Shown here: one piece after another, positions 1-8,493 of the stretch
Layout: the number at the start of each line of letters is the position of its first letter
Position numbering within the stretch: position 1 is the first letter of the stretch
Assembly: GCF_014083985.1 (NCBI RefSeq)
Contig: NZ_CP046907.1
Span: 2,274,001 to 2,338,000 of the forward strand
Direction of reading: 5' to 3'
Origin: Streptomyces sp. SCUT-3
GTDB lineage: Bacteria; Actinomycetota; Actinomycetes; Streptomycetales; Streptomycetaceae
Length of the DNA stretch: 64,000 nt
Program-made: the position numbers and the translations under genes
The notes under the pieces: model-generated
The model's database searches: none
What the model was told of the DNA's origin: nothing
Seen by the model: only the letters and a program-made list of their open reading frames with translations

Positions 1-265
1 TGAAGGCGACCTGCTCGCCGTCGACCGCGATGGTGCCCTCGTCCGGCTTCTGCATGCCGTAGAGGATCTTCATCAGGGTGGACTTGCCGGCCCCGTTCTC
101 ACCGACGATCGCGTGAACGGTGCCGCGCCCGACGGCGATGTCGATGTCGTGGTTGGCCACGACTCCGGGGAACCGCTTGGTGATGCCGTGCAGCTCCACG
201 GCGGGCGGCGGTGGACTGGAGGATCGGATGGCGCACTCTCCTCGTGCGAAGAATCCCTGGGACAT
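1..265 (-). CDS. ABC transporter ATP-binding protein, N-terminal part (runs off the window)
   Basis: Only the first 88 or so residues lie in the window. They read as the start of a sugar/nucleoside-type ABC ATPase, with '[11 protein letters not shown]' followed by a Walker A box 'GENGAGKST' near residues 55-63 and 'LMKILYGM' after it. This pattern is typical of the duplicated ATPases of the BMP/RbsA-like class. The ATG at 263-265 opens the frame and no better start is seen. The upstream gene on the same strand is a BMP-family binding lipoprotein, so this is probably the energising subunit of a nucleoside or purine importer. A long hairpin separates the two genes. The substrate is inferred from the family, not seen. 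Confidence 0.85.
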   Translation of the reverse strand, partial: MSQGFFARGECAIRSSSPPPPAVELHGITKRFPGVVANHDIDIAVGRGTVHAIVGENGAGKSTLMKILYGMQKPDEGTIAVDGEQVAF

Positions 266-270
266 GACCG

Positions 271-308
271 GGGCCCGGAGGCGGGACGGACGTCCCGCCT
301 CCGGGCCC
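271..308. terminator. Perfect 18-bp hairpin between binding-protein and ATPase genes
   Basis: Positions 271-288 and 291-308 are exact reverse complements with a 2-nt centre. It lies just after the stop of the BMP lipoprotein gene and just before the ATPase start. It could be a partial terminator or an mRNA-stabilising 3' end that lets the binding protein be made in excess over the ATPase. Confidence 0.7.
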
Positions 309-332
309 GGCGCATCGGTGGCGGTGCCGGTG

Positions 333-1397
333 TCAGGAGACGGTGCTCTTGACCTCGATCTTCCCGTCGATGATGTCCTTCTTCACGGCCTCGAGCTTCT
401 TGATCAGCTCGGCGTTCTCGGCGAAGGCGGGGTTGGACTTGGAGTAGCCGACGCCGTCGTCGCTCAGGTCGTGCGTCTTGACGCCGGTCTGCGGCTTGCC
501 GTCGACGACGGACTTGATGAACTCGTACACCGCGCCCTCGACGTTCTTGGTCATCGAGGTGATGATGACGTCCTTGACCTTCTCCAGGCTCTTCTGCTGG
601 TACTGGTCGGAGTCGACGCCGATGCCCATCTTGCCCTCGGCCGCGATGGCCTCGAACGCGCCGCCGCCGGAGGCGCCGGCCGCCGGGTAGATCACGTCGA
701 TGCCCTGGTCGAGCATGCCGGCCGCGACCTTCTTGCCGTCCGCCGGGGACGAGAAGCCCTTCATGTCCGGCGGCTGCGAGATGTACTGGGTGGTGACCTT
801 GACGTCCTTGTTGGTGTCCTTGACGCCCTGCTCGAAGCCGGCCTCGAACTTCTGGATCAGCGGGGTGTTCACGCCGCCCAGGAAGCCGACCCTGTCGGTC
901 TTGGTGAGGGTCGCCGCGGCGACGCCCACCAGGTAGGAGCCCTGCTCCTCGCTGAACACCAGGTTGGCGATGTTCTCGCCCTTGCGCGACGAGTCGTCGA
1001 TGACCGCGAAGCTGGTGTCGGGGAACTTCTTGGCGACCTTCTCGATCGGGCCCGCGTAGGCGTAGCCGACGCCGATGACCGGGTTGAAGCCCTGGCGGGC
1101 CAGCTCGGTGAGGCGCTGCTCCTTGTCGGCGTCCGACTCGCCGTCGGAGGGCTCCTTGTCCTCCCCGGCGATGTCGAATTCCTTGAGGGCCTTGTCGAAG
1201 CCGCGGTAGGCGGCGTCGTTGAAGGACTGGTCGCCGCGGCCGCCGATGTCGTAGACGAGGCCGACCTTGACCTCGCCGTCCTTCGCGGAGGACGACTCGT
1301 TGGAGTTGCCGCTGCTGCCGCTGCCGCACGCGGTGGCGGTGAGGGCGAGGGCGGCAGCGGTGGTGACCGCGGCAGTGATCTTGGATACCCGGCGCAA
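333..1397 (-). CDS. BMP-family basic membrane lipoprotein (substrate-binding protein of ABC importer)
   Basis: A 354-residue extracellular solute-binding lipoprotein of the BMP/PnrA family, which binds nucleosides or purines for an ABC importer. The N-terminus is a lipoprotein signal with Cys24 in '[12 protein letters not shown]'. The mature part shows family blocks such as '[19 protein letters not shown]', 'VIGVGYAY' and 'VDSDQYQQ'. I chose the TTG at 1397 because GAAGGGG lies 8 nt upstream and the short n-region RRVSK follows. An in-frame GTG at 1406 is the alternative. The frame continues far upstream with no stop, but that part lacks any protein-like pattern. It sits directly upstream of the ATPase gene. 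No permease gene is visible here. Confidence 0.93.
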   Translation of the reverse strand: MRRVSKITAAVTTAAALALTATACGSGSSGNSNESSSAKDGEVKVGLVYDIGGRGDQSFNDAAYRGFDKALKEFDIAGEDKEPSDGESDADKEQRLTELARQGFNPVIGVGYAYAGPIEKVAKKFPDTSFAVIDDSSRKGENIANLVFSEEQGSYLVGVAAATLTKTDRVGFLGGVNTPLIQKFEAGFEQGVKDTNKDVKVTTQYISQPPDMKGFSSPADGKKVAAGMLDQGIDVIYPAAGASGGGAFEAIAAEGKMGIGVDSDQYQQKSLEKVKDVIITSMTKNVEGAVYEFIKSVVDGKPQTGVKTHDLSDDGVGYSKSNPAFAENAELIKKLEAVKKDIIDGKIEVKSTVS

Positions 1398-1723
1398 GAG
1401 GAGCACCCCTTCGGTTGAAAAGCGCCCCGTCCGGCGCTGGTTCGCGGGCAGCTTAACGCGCGTAGATGCCGGAAAAACACCCACTCCGGGGCTGTTATCA
1501 GATTGTCGCTCAGGAGGTGGGGCGTGCTCACTCCGGCGGTCCGGAGCGTCACTGTCGGTCCCCCGCCGGACCGCCCCGGCAGGGGTGTGCCGGGGCGTCC
1601 CGGCAGGGGTGGCGGGGTGCCCTGCGGGTACGGCGGACCGGCCCGGCGAGGGGCCGGGCCGGTCCGGTGGTTCGTTCCGGTGGTTCGTTCCGTCGGACCG
1701 GCCCGTCGGACCGGTCCGGCGGT
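1398..1723. other. Intergenic region between M20 and BMP genes
   Basis: About 325 bp without a supported gene. The part near 1400-1500 is relatively AT-rich and must carry the promoter of the lipoprotein gene, but I see no convincing -35/-10 pair. The part near the M20 stop holds a 13-bp hairpin and a short direct repeat (CCGGTGGTTCGTT twice, around 1664-1690). Confidence 0.6.
1635..1665. terminator. 13-bp hairpin after M20 gene
   Basis: GGACCGGCCCGGC (1635-1647) pairs exactly with 1653-1665 around a 5-nt loop. It is about 60 nt beyond the stop of the M20 amidohydrolase gene on the minus strand and is a plausible terminator for it. Confidence 0.6.
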
Positions 1724-3049
1724 TCAGTCCAGCAGGGAGGCGGCGGTGAACAGCTCCACGCCCACCGCGATCGCCCTCTCGTCGACGTCGAAGTCGCCCC
1801 GGTGGAGGTCGCGGCCCGTGCTCTCGTGCGGCGGGCGCACCCCCAGCCGGGCGAGCGCGCCCGGCACCTGCTCCAGGTACCAGGAGAAGTCCTCTCCGCC
1901 CAGGCTCTGCTCGGTGTCCTCCACCGTGTGCCCGCCGTAGCGGGCACCCATCGCCGCGCGCAGCAGCTCCACGGAGTCCGCCTCGTTGACCACCGGCGGC
2001 ACGCCCCGGTGGTAGGTCAGCTCCCACTTGGCCCCGTACATCGAGGTGACCTGGTCGATCACCTCGTGGACCAGGTCCGGCGCCTCGCGCCACGCCTCGT
2101 GCTCCAGGCACCGCACGGTGCCCTCCAGCTCGGCGTGCTGCGGCACCACGTTGCAGGCGTGGCCGGACTGGATGCGGCCCCACACCAGCGACAGGCCGGC
2201 GCGCGGGTCGATCCGGCGGGCCAGCACTGCCGGCAGGTCGACGGCCAGCCGGGCCGCCGCCGTCACCAGGTCGGTGGTCAGGTGCGGGCGGGCGGTGTGC
2301 CCGCCGGGGCCGTCCAGGGACAGCTCCAGCCGGTCGCAGGCGGAGGTGATCGCGCCCTGCCGCAGCCCGATCCGGCCGACCTCGACCTTGGGGTCGCAGT
2401 GCAGGGCCAGGATGCGGTCGACACCGTCCAGCCCGCCGGCCTTGATCACGTCCAGCGCGCCGCCGGGCATCATCTCCTCGGCCGGCTGGAAGACCAGCCG
2501 CACCGGGCGGGACAGCAGGCCGTCGCGGGCCAGCTCGGCGAGGACGAGCCCGGCGCCGAGCACCACCGTGGTGTGCACGTCGTGCCCGCAGGCGTGGGCC
2601 CGGCCGGGGACGGTGGAGCGGTAGCCCACCGTCTTGGTGTCCGGGATGGGCAGGGCGTCGATGTCCGCGCGCAGCGCCAGCCGGGGTCTGCCGGTGTCCT
2701 GCGGGCCGATGTCGCACAGCAGGCCGGTGCCGCCGGGCAGGACCCGCGGCTCCAGGCCGGACGCCTCCAGCCGGGCCTTGATCAGACCGGTCGTGCGGAA
2801 CTCCTGGCGCCCCAGCTCGGGGTGCATGTGGACGTCCCGCCGGAAGGAGACGAGTTCGGCGAACAGTCGCTCGGGCAGCGACCCGGGCAGCAGGCCCGGG
2901 ACGGGCGACTGCACGGGCAGTGGGGCGGATTCGGACGGGTAACGGGGTGGTTCGGCGTGCGGGAGGGTGCGGGCGGCCGGGTCGGCGCCTTCGACGCTCA
3001 CGGACGGACCGGGAGTCGAGGGGTTCACCCCGGACAGGGTATGCCGCAT
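1724..3049 (-). CDS. M20-family amidohydrolase / peptidase
   Basis: A 441-residue metal-dependent hydrolase of the M20D group (IAA-amino acid hydrolase/hippurate hydrolase-like). Metal and catalytic signatures are present: 'HMHPELGRQEF', 'LRADIDALPI', 'HACGHDVHTT', 'QPAEE', the dimerisation-domain 'GGHTARPH' and the late 'GGEDFSWY'. These enzymes cleave N-acyl or peptide-like amide bonds in the cytoplasm with two metal ions. The natural substrate cannot be read from sequence. The start is taken as the ATG at 3049, 5 nt after GGAG; a GTG one codon earlier is less well spaced. The first 45 residues are a disordered leader. It is transcribed alone from a relatively AT-rich upstream region. Confidence 0.9.
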   Translation of the reverse strand: MRHTLSGVNPSTPGPSVSVEGADPAARTLPHAEPPRYPSESAPLPVQSPVPGLLPGSLPERLFAELVSFRRDVHMHPELGRQEFRTTGLIKARLEASGLEPRVLPGGTGLLCDIGPQDTGRPRLALRADIDALPIPDTKTVGYRSTVPGRAHACGHDVHTTVVLGAGLVLAELARDGLLSRPVRLVFQPAEEMMPGGALDVIKAGGLDGVDRILALHCDPKVEVGRIGLRQGAITSACDRLELSLDGPGGHTARPHLTTDLVTAAARLAVDLPAVLARRIDPRAGLSLVWGRIQSGHACNVVPQHAELEGTVRCLEHEAWREAPDLVHEVIDQVTSMYGAKWELTYHRGVPPVVNEADSVELLRAAMGARYGGHTVEDTEQSLGGEDFSWYLEQVPGALARLGVRPPHESTGRDLHRGDFDVDERAIAVGVELFTAASLLD

Positions 3050-3306
3050 CACCGCTCCATTTCACTGATCGACAAAAATTTTCGGCATCGGAGGAGAAGA
3101 ATCCGCCTTCGGCGCGCATACCCGCCTTCACGCAGGGGTATGACCGCCGATTTGAGGGTGATCGACCCGTCCGATGGTTCCATCGTGGACCAACGACGGG
3201 ACAAGCGCGAAGGCACGCGGGCCGTGCGGGCGGTCACATCCACCCCGACCCGCCGGACCTGCGGCGTTCCCGAGCCGGGCTCCGGGGCCGCCCGCCCCGC
3301 CCCTCG

Positions 3307-4161
3307 TCAGGTGGCCGAGGTGTTCGATTCCCCGGTGAGGGCGGCGACCCGGGCGTGCAGGGCGGGTACCAGTTCGGGGTGGTCGCCGCGGGAAGCGGCC
3401 TGGAGCAGGTCGGCGGCGACGACCAGCTGGGCGGCGCGGCCGGTCGGGGTGTCGAGGATGTCGGCGAAGACGGCGCGGGCCCGGTGGGCGGTGTCGGGCT
3501 GCAGGAGGGTGTAGGCGTGCAGGAGGGCGGCGTCGTAGCCGGCCGGGGCTGTGCCGTGGCCTTCCCAGTCGAGCAGGCACAGGTCGGGGCCGGTCAGGTT
3601 CGCCCAGTGCAGGTCGCCGTGGGCGGTGGTCCACTCGCCGATGTGCGGGGCGGGGGCTCCGGTGTACCGGGGGACGGCGCGGTCGATCCACTGCCGGCGG
3701 ACCGCGGTGCGGTCGGTGGGAGTGGCGGCGACGGTGTCCAGGTCGGCGCGCAGTGCCTTCCACCAGGTGTCGGGCAGGTCGAGCGGGGTGCGCAGGACCG
3801 GGCCCGGGGACAGGACCGGGGCGGTGATGAAGGCGGACAGCTCTGCGCGGCAGACGCGGCCGGCGTCGTCGACGGGCAGGTCGTGGACGGCGTGCAGGGC
3901 TGGGCGGTGGACGGTGGGGAAGCTCGCGGCCGCGGCCGCCGTGCCGTCCCAGAGTCTGCCGTGTGCCTTGTCTGCGGGGAGGCGGAGCAGGCGCAGCCAG
4001 CAGGTGCCGTGCTCGGGGTGTGTGGCTCGGCGGCCGAGGGTGCGGCCTCTCCATCCCCACACGAGGGGGCCGGCGCAGGTGACACCGAGGGCGGTGGCGG
4101 CGGTCGCGTGGGCGGTCCGGAGGCGGCGGGCGTCGGTGTCGTCGTCAGGCGGCGAGTACAT
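3307..4161 (-). CDS. Aminoglycoside-phosphotransferase-like kinase
   Basis: 284 residues with a C-terminal kinase-like core of the APH/choline kinase superfamily. The catalytic loop 'HGDLHWANL' lies at residues 181-189 and the metal-binding Asp at 198 in 'LLDWEGHG'. The N-terminal lobe is divergent and lacks an obvious nucleotide-binding Lys motif, so activity on small molecules is possible but not assured. The ATG at 4161 follows GGAAGG by 6 nt, and this ribosome site lies inside the end of the upstream aldo/keto-reductase-like remnant, which overlaps it by 17 bp. The pair is therefore cotranscribed. No resistance role should be assumed. Confidence 0.75.
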   Translation of the reverse strand: MYSPPDDDTDARRLRTAHATAATALGVTCAGPLVWGWRGRTLGRRATHPEHGTCWLRLLRLPADKAHGRLWDGTAAAAASFPTVHRPALHAVHDLPVDDAGRVCRAELSAFITAPVLSPGPVLRTPLDLPDTWWKALRADLDTVAATPTDRTAVRRQWIDRAVPRYTGAPAPHIGEWTTAHGDLHWANLTGPDLCLLDWEGHGTAPAGYDAALLHAYTLLQPDTAHRARAVFADILDTPTGRAAQLVVAADLLQAASRGDHPELVPALHARVAALTGESNTSAT

Positions 4162-4408
4162 CGAGGGCCTTCCGGAGGTGGCTGGGAGGGACCGGGCCGT
4201 GGGCGAGGGCGTCCAGCGCCTGGCCCCAGTGTGCCGGATCCGTGGCCGAGAGCAGCACCTTGTTCACTCCCGGGCACGAGGCAGCCGCCAGCAGGCAGGT
4301 CTGCGCCACGTTCAAGGTGGGGTGGAGGAGGCGGGCGAGCGCGGTGGTGGCCCGTCCTGGAGGCGGAGGGCGAGGGGAAGTCCAACCGCCCTGCCGCGAC
4401 GGAACCAC
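4145..4408 (-). pseudogene. C-terminal remnant, probably of an aldo/keto reductase
   Basis: This frame encodes about 65 protein-like residues, from 'ARLLHPTLNVAQTC' through 'CPGVNKVLLSATDPAHW' to the stop. The pattern resembles the last helices of the aldo/keto reductase barrel, where a 'PGV..VL.G..dp.h' strand-turn precedes the C-terminal helix. The first 20 or so codons are low-complexity and do not look like AKR. The rest of a normal 270-330 residue enzyme is absent, because the next gene upstream ends at 4413. I infer a truncated gene at the edge of the glycopolymer cluster. The family call rests on pattern memory only. Confidence 0.45.
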
Positions 4409-4412
4409 CGCG

Positions 4413-6377
4413 CTACCGGGGCTGCGGGCCCAGGAGGCGGGCCCAGAGGGCGGGCAGCGGGGCGGACGCGGCCTCCCAGGACCACTGGTCCAGGGCGCCC
4501 GGCCGCTCGTAGGCGCGGCGGTAGCGCTGCGGGTTGGTCAGCACCGCCCCGACCGCGCGGACGAAGTCCGCGGTGTCCCGGGCCCGGAAGACCTCGCCGT
4601 TGCCCAGCGCCAGGGTGGCCGCGGCCATCGGCCGCACGTCGCTGACCACGACCGGCAGCCGGGCGTGCGCGTACTCGAAGTAGCGGGCCGGCAGCGCCAC
4701 CTGGTGGTGCGGGAGCGGGTGCACGGGCGCGACGCCGATGTCGGCCGTGGCCAGGAAGGCGGGCACCTGCTCGTGGGGTACGTGGCCGACCACGTGAAGC
4801 CGCCCGGCCACCCCGGCGTCCGCCGCCCGGTCCAGCAGCCGCCGCACGTACGGCGCGCCCGGGTCGGGGACGACGAACGCGGCGTGCAGGTCGTACAGCT
4901 TGGGCAGCGCCTCGACGACGGTGAGCAGGCCGCGCTCCTCGGACACGGGCCCGCTGTGCACCAGCAGCGGCACGTCCCCGGCCAGGCCGCAGCAGGAGCG
5001 GACGCCCCCGCGCGGGGCCGTGCGCACCGGCTGCGCGGCCGGGTGCACCGGCTGTGGGGACTGCGGGGATGGCGGGGACGGCGGGGACAGCGACGGGGCG
5101 TCGACGACGACGGCCGGGCGTTCCGGCAGCCGGTGGCGGCGTGCCAGCAGGTCGGCGCAGGCCTCGGAGACGGTGACGACGGCGTCCGCACGGGGCGCGT
5201 AGACCCGCTCGTGGGCGTCGTACGCGGTCGCGGTGCGGCGGGAGGGGAAGCGGGTGCCGGGCAGGTGCTCGGCCGCGTCCCAGACGACGACGGTGCGGTG
5301 GCCGGCCGCCTCGGCCCTCAGCGCCGCCCGCACGGCCACGCCCAGCATGCGCTGGCCGTGCGCATGGATCAGCTGCGGCCGCAGGGCGTCCAGGACCGGC
5401 CCGTAGGCGGTCTCCAGGTCCAGCAGGCCCGGGGCGAGGCGCTGCCAGGCCCGGTGCTTCCCCGAGACGGCGCGCACCACGGCGGTGGCGACGTCGTCGG
5501 CGAAGGAGTCCGGGGAGGCGCGGCGGGCGGTGGCGGACCGGTACTGGGCGGCGCGCATCCGGGTCCACAGCCGGCCCACGACGTGGGCGAGGCGGGCGAC
5601 GGCGAGGGCGATGAGGGCGAACGGGGCGGGCCGGTGCCGCATGGACAGCTCGGCGGCCCGGGTGCGCAGCAGGGCCCGGCGGGCGGCGAGGCGGGCCAGC
5701 CGGTACCGCCAGGCGTCCTCGCTGCGGTAGGCCAGCGGCCGGCGCAGGCCGGGGCGGGGGCGGCGCAGCCGGTTGCGCGCCAGGGTCCCGCCGACCGTCA
5801 CCGGGACGGTCCGCGGCCCGCCCGGCGGGCCCGCGCCGCCCGGCCGGGCCCCTCCGGAGGAGCCCCCGCCGGCCGTGCCGGCTCCGCCGGTCCCGTCGGA
5901 CCCCTCTGCGCCGGACGGGACGCGGAGGGGACCGGCGGAACCGGCGGGACCGGCGGGACCGGCCGGGTCCGGGTGACCGGCCGGGCCGGTGGAGGCGCGC
6001 ACGAGGAGGTGGACGTCGTAGCCCGCTCCGGCCGCGGTGCGGGCGACCCGGTGCGCGCGGGCGGCCGACTCCGCGGACCCGGCCGTCAGCACCGCCACCC
6101 GCACCCCGACTGCGGGGGCAGTGCCGGGCGGGGCGGCGGCCCCGGGCGGGGCGGCGGGGTGGTGGGAGCGGCCGGCCGGGGCCGGGGCCGCCTCGGTGGG
6201 CCGGCGCTCCCGGTACGCCGTCCCGGGGTCCTCGGCGGGCGGGCCGGCCGGCCGCTCCCGGTCTTCGGGGGTTCCGGGGGTCCGGCCGGGCGGCCGGACG
6301 GTCACCGGCCGCCGGTCCCTCTCACCGGTGGCCGCGGGGCCGCAGGAGTGGCGGCCGTCCGCGGCGCGGGTGGTCAC
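4413..6377 (-). CDS. Glycosyltransferase (GT4-like) with long disordered N-terminal region
   Basis: A 654-residue protein. The C-terminal half has the two-Rossmann architecture of GT-B glycosyltransferases: 'LIHAHGQRMLGVAVRAAL', 'VVVWDAAEHLPG', 'ADAVVTVSEACADLL', 'LLVHSGPVSEERGLLTVVEAL' and 'VPAFLATADIGVAPV'. The donor-site-like 'YFEYAHARLPVVVSD' follows. The first 200 residues contain Pro/Gly/Ala-rich low-complexity stretches interrupting the first Rossmann strand ('VRVAVLTAGSAESAARAHRVARTA'). The start is the GTG at 6377, which overlaps the preceding stop as GTGA. It is the last gene of the neuA-neuB operon, so it probably builds the wall or surface glycan. Confidence 0.82.
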   Translation of the reverse strand: MTTRAADGRHSCGPAATGERDRRPVTVRPPGRTPGTPEDRERPAGPPAEDPGTAYRERRPTEAAPAPAGRSHHPAAPPGAAAPPGTAPAVGVRVAVLTAGSAESAARAHRVARTAAGAGYDVHLLVRASTGPAGHPDPAGPAGPAGSAGPLRVPSGAEGSDGTGGAGTAGGGSSGGARPGGAGPPGGPRTVPVTVGGTLARNRLRRPRPGLRRPLAYRSEDAWRYRLARLAARRALLRTRAAELSMRHRPAPFALIALAVARLAHVVGRLWTRMRAAQYRSATARRASPDSFADDVATAVVRAVSGKHRAWQRLAPGLLDLETAYGPVLDALRPQLIHAHGQRMLGVAVRAALRAEAAGHRTVVVWDAAEHLPGTRFPSRRTATAYDAHERVYAPRADAVVTVSEACADLLARRHRLPERPAVVVDAPSLSPPSPPSPQSPQPVHPAAQPVRTAPRGGVRSCCGLAGDVPLLVHSGPVSEERGLLTVVEALPKLYDLHAAFVVPDPGAPYVRRLLDRAADAGVAGRLHVVGHVPHEQVPAFLATADIGVAPVHPLPHHQVALPARYFEYAHARLPVVVSDVRPMAAATLALGNGEVFRARDTADFVRAVGAVLTNPQRYRRAYERPGALDQWSWEAASAPLPALWARLLGPQPR

Positions 6378-7552
6378 GGGGTCACCGTCCCGACCGAGTC
6401 CAGTCCGTGCAGGTCGCGGGCGGTGCCGGTGACACCGGTCAGGAAGCCCCGGGCGCGCGGGGAGGCGCCCTCGGTGAGCCAGGACGGGTCGAGCTCGCAC
6501 ACGGCGACCTGTGCGCCGGTGCCCTCCAGGGCGAGCGGCAGGGTGTGCACGACGGTCGACGGGAAGCTGACGATCGTCCGGCCGACCGGGCCGCGGCGGG
6601 CGACCAGTTCGAGCGGGAGGTCCGGGCGGACGATCTCCAGCCCGGCCGTCTCGGAGATCCGCCGCAGCTTCTCCTCGCGCTCGCGGCGGTGGGCGAAGTA
6701 GCGGCCGGCTCCCCGGGCTCGGGCCAGCGAGGCGACGGCGGCCAGGTACCGCTCCGGGTCGACGACGCCGGTCTCCACCAGGGAGGTGCCGACGATGTCG
6801 GTGGCGTCGGTGACCTGCGGCGGCCCGAAGCGGGCGCGGGTCCAGGCGAACCGGTTGGGGGTGAGGACGACGCCGGGCGGCGGGGTGACCGGCATCGCGC
6901 TGAACACCTCCACGCGGCGGCCGCCGGGGCCGTCGCCGGGGGTGAGGCGGCGGCGGGCGACGCCGGAGAGGACGCCCAGCAGCCGGTCGCGGGCGGAGGT
7001 GCCGGTGCGGTGCCAGCGCACCAGGCGCTCGCCGCGGGCGAGCTGGGAGACGAACTCCATGGTGGCCGTGCCGTCGTCGACCACGACCAGGTCGCGGGCG
7101 CGGGTGAGCGGCAGCAGCGCCTGCACGTACCGGGAGAACGGGTCGCCGAGCACGATCCGCCGGGCGGCGAGCAGCACGGGTGCCAGCTGCCAGGCGGCGC
7201 GCACCGGGGCGGTGCGGGAGGTGCGCGGCTCGCGCCAGCACACCGTGAGGCCCTCGTCCCGGGCGAGTTCGGCCATCCGCCGCAGCTGGCCCCGGGTCAT
7301 CGGGTCGCGCGGCGGCAGGACCACGAGCGTGCAGGCCGGCGGCCCTCCGTCGCCGCCGTCCCCGCCGCCCGCCGGGCCGGTGGCCTCCGAGGGGAGCCGG
7401 CCGGCGGGCACCGCCGCGGTGTCCCCGCCGGCGCCGCCGGCCGGCGGGGACACCGCGGTGCGGCGCTCGTGCACCCACTCCAGCACGTTGAGGAGCTGGA
7501 CCGGGCTCTCCACGAGCGCCACGGTGCCGGTCGTGCGGGGTTGTCCGTTCAC
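6374..7552 (-). CDS. Polysialyltransferase-like / hypothetical glycan-capping glycosyltransferase
   Basis: 392 residues starting at a GTG that overlaps the neuB stop (GTGA) and ending in another GTGA overlap. The opening 'VALVESPVQLLNVLEW' is characteristic of the bacterial polysialyltransferase/GT52-like fold ('ESPLQLLNA'). Further marks are 'VVVDDGTATMEF', where an Asp-Asp follows a hydrophobic strand, and a late 'TIVSFPSTVVHTLPLAL' that resembles the conserved S-S/T and H-P motifs of this superfamily. A Gly/Pro-rich insert lies near residues 35-70. Given the coupled genes for nonulosonate activation, it probably transfers or polymerises an activated nine-carbon sugar. The exact acceptor is unknown. 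Confidence 0.7.
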   Translation of the reverse strand: MNGQPRTTGTVALVESPVQLLNVLEWVHERRTAVSPPAGGAGGDTAAVPAGRLPSEATGPAGGGDGGDGGPPACTLVVLPPRDPMTRGQLRRMAELARDEGLTVCWREPRTSRTAPVRAAWQLAPVLLAARRIVLGDPFSRYVQALLPLTRARDLVVVDDGTATMEFVSQLARGERLVRWHRTGTSARDRLLGVLSGVARRRLTPGDGPGGRRVEVFSAMPVTPPPGVVLTPNRFAWTRARFGPPQVTDATDIVGTSLVETGVVDPERYLAAVASLARARGAGRYFAHRREREEKLRRISETAGLEIVRPDLPLELVARRGPVGRTIVSFPSTVVHTLPLALEGTGAQVAVCELDPSWLTEGASPRARGFLTGVTGTARDLHGLDSVGTVTP

Positions 7553-8493
7553 ACGGAGGCCGGCTCGCGCTCGGCTCCGGCCGCCTCGGCCTCGGCGACG
7601 ACGCCGGTGACGCGGCGCAGCTTCTTCATCGCGGCCTTCTCGCCCTCGTAGACCTTCTTCACGCCGTCGCCGAGGGACTCCTCGACGACGCGGATGTCGC
7701 GGACCAGGCGCTGCAGGCCCTGGGGCTCGACGGAGGCGGCCTGGTCCGAGCCCCACATGGCGCGGTCGAGGGTGATGTGGCGCTCGACGAAGACGGCGCC
7801 GAGGGCGACGGCGGCCAGGGTGGTCTGCAGGCCGACCTCGTGGCCGGAGTAGCCGATCGGGACGTTCGGGTACTCGGCCTCCAGGGTGTTGATCATGCGG
7901 AGGTTGAGCTCGGCGGCCGGCGCCGGGTAGGTGCTGGTGGCGTGGCAGAGCAGGATGTTCTCGCTGCCGAGGACCTCGACCGCGTGGCGGATCTGCTTCG
8001 GGGTGGACATGCCGGTCGACAGGATGATCGTGCGGCCGGTGGCGCGCAGGGCGCGCAGCAGCTCGTCGTCGGTGAGCGAGGCGGAGGCCACCTTGTGGGC
8101 GGGGACGCCGAACTTCTCCAGGAAGGCGACGCTCTCCACGTCCCACGGGGAGGCGAACCAGGCGATGCCCTTCTTGCGGCAGTACTCGTCGATGGCGCGG
8201 TAGCCGTCCTCGTCGAACTCCACCCGGTGGCGGTAGTCGATGTAGGTCATCCGGCCCCAGGGGGTGTCGCGCTCGATCTCCCACTGGTCGCGCGGGGTGC
8301 AGACCTCGGGGGTGCGCTTCTGGAACTTGACGGCGTCGCAGCCGGCCTCGACGGCGGCGTCGATCAGGGCGAAGGCGTTCTCCAGCTCACCGTTGTGGTT
8401 GATGCCGATCTCGCCGGTGACGTAGACGGGGCGGCCGGGGCCGACCTCGCGGTCGCCGAGGGTGCGGATGCGGGAGGTGGAAGAAGTGCTCAC
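7549..8493 (-). CDS. neuB: N-acetylneuraminate / nonulosonate synthase, lacking the SAF domain
   Basis: 314 residues that follow the NeuB barrel throughout: 'EIGINHNGELENAF', 'DAVKFQKRTPEV', 'YGHEVG'-like 'IGYSGHEVGLQTTLAAVALGA', 'ERHITLDRAMWGSDQAAS' and a C-terminal 'GDGVKKVYEGEK..MKKLRR'. The enzyme condenses phosphoenolpyruvate with a mannose-type sugar (ManNAc, Man or a 6-phosphate) to give a nine-carbon nonulosonic acid. It ends shortly after the barrel. The C-terminal antifreeze-like SAF domain, present in typical 340-350-residue NeuB proteins, is missing. The start is the GTG at 8493, overlapping the neuA stop. It is coupled to neuA upstream and glycosyltransferases downstream. Confidence 0.92.
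   Translation of the reverse strand: MSTSSTSRIRTLGDREVGPGRPVYVTGEIGINHNGELENAFALIDAAVEAGCDAVKFQKRTPEVCTPRDQWEIERDTPWGRMTYIDYRHRVEFDEDGYRAIDEYCRKKGIAWFASPWDVESVAFLEKFGVPAHKVASASLTDDELLRALRATGRTIILSTGMSTPKQIRHAVEVLGSENILLCHATSTYPAPAAELNLRMINTLEAEYPNVPIGYSGHEVGLQTTLAAVALGAVFVERHITLDRAMWGSDQAASVEPQGLQRLVRDIRVVEESLGDGVKKVYEGEKAAMKKLRRVTGVVAEAEAAGAEREPASV

Noticed and set aside
333-3131. A 932-codon open frame running from the BMP lipoprotein far upstream
   Set aside because: Only the 3' 354 codons look like protein; the rest is antisense-like frame kept open by high GC and overlaps the M20 gene on the same strand in another frame.
3049-3243. A 64-codon frame ending TGATG at the M20 start, possibly a coupled leader peptide
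   Set aside because: Composition is Arg-rich with no family pattern and it covers the AT-rich stretch expected to be the promoter. Kept out for lack of support.
3307-4161. Antibiotic resistance by the APH-like gene
   Set aside because: The kinase loop is present, but the N-terminal lobe is divergent and the gene is coupled to a reductase remnant; nothing points to an aminoglycoside substrate.
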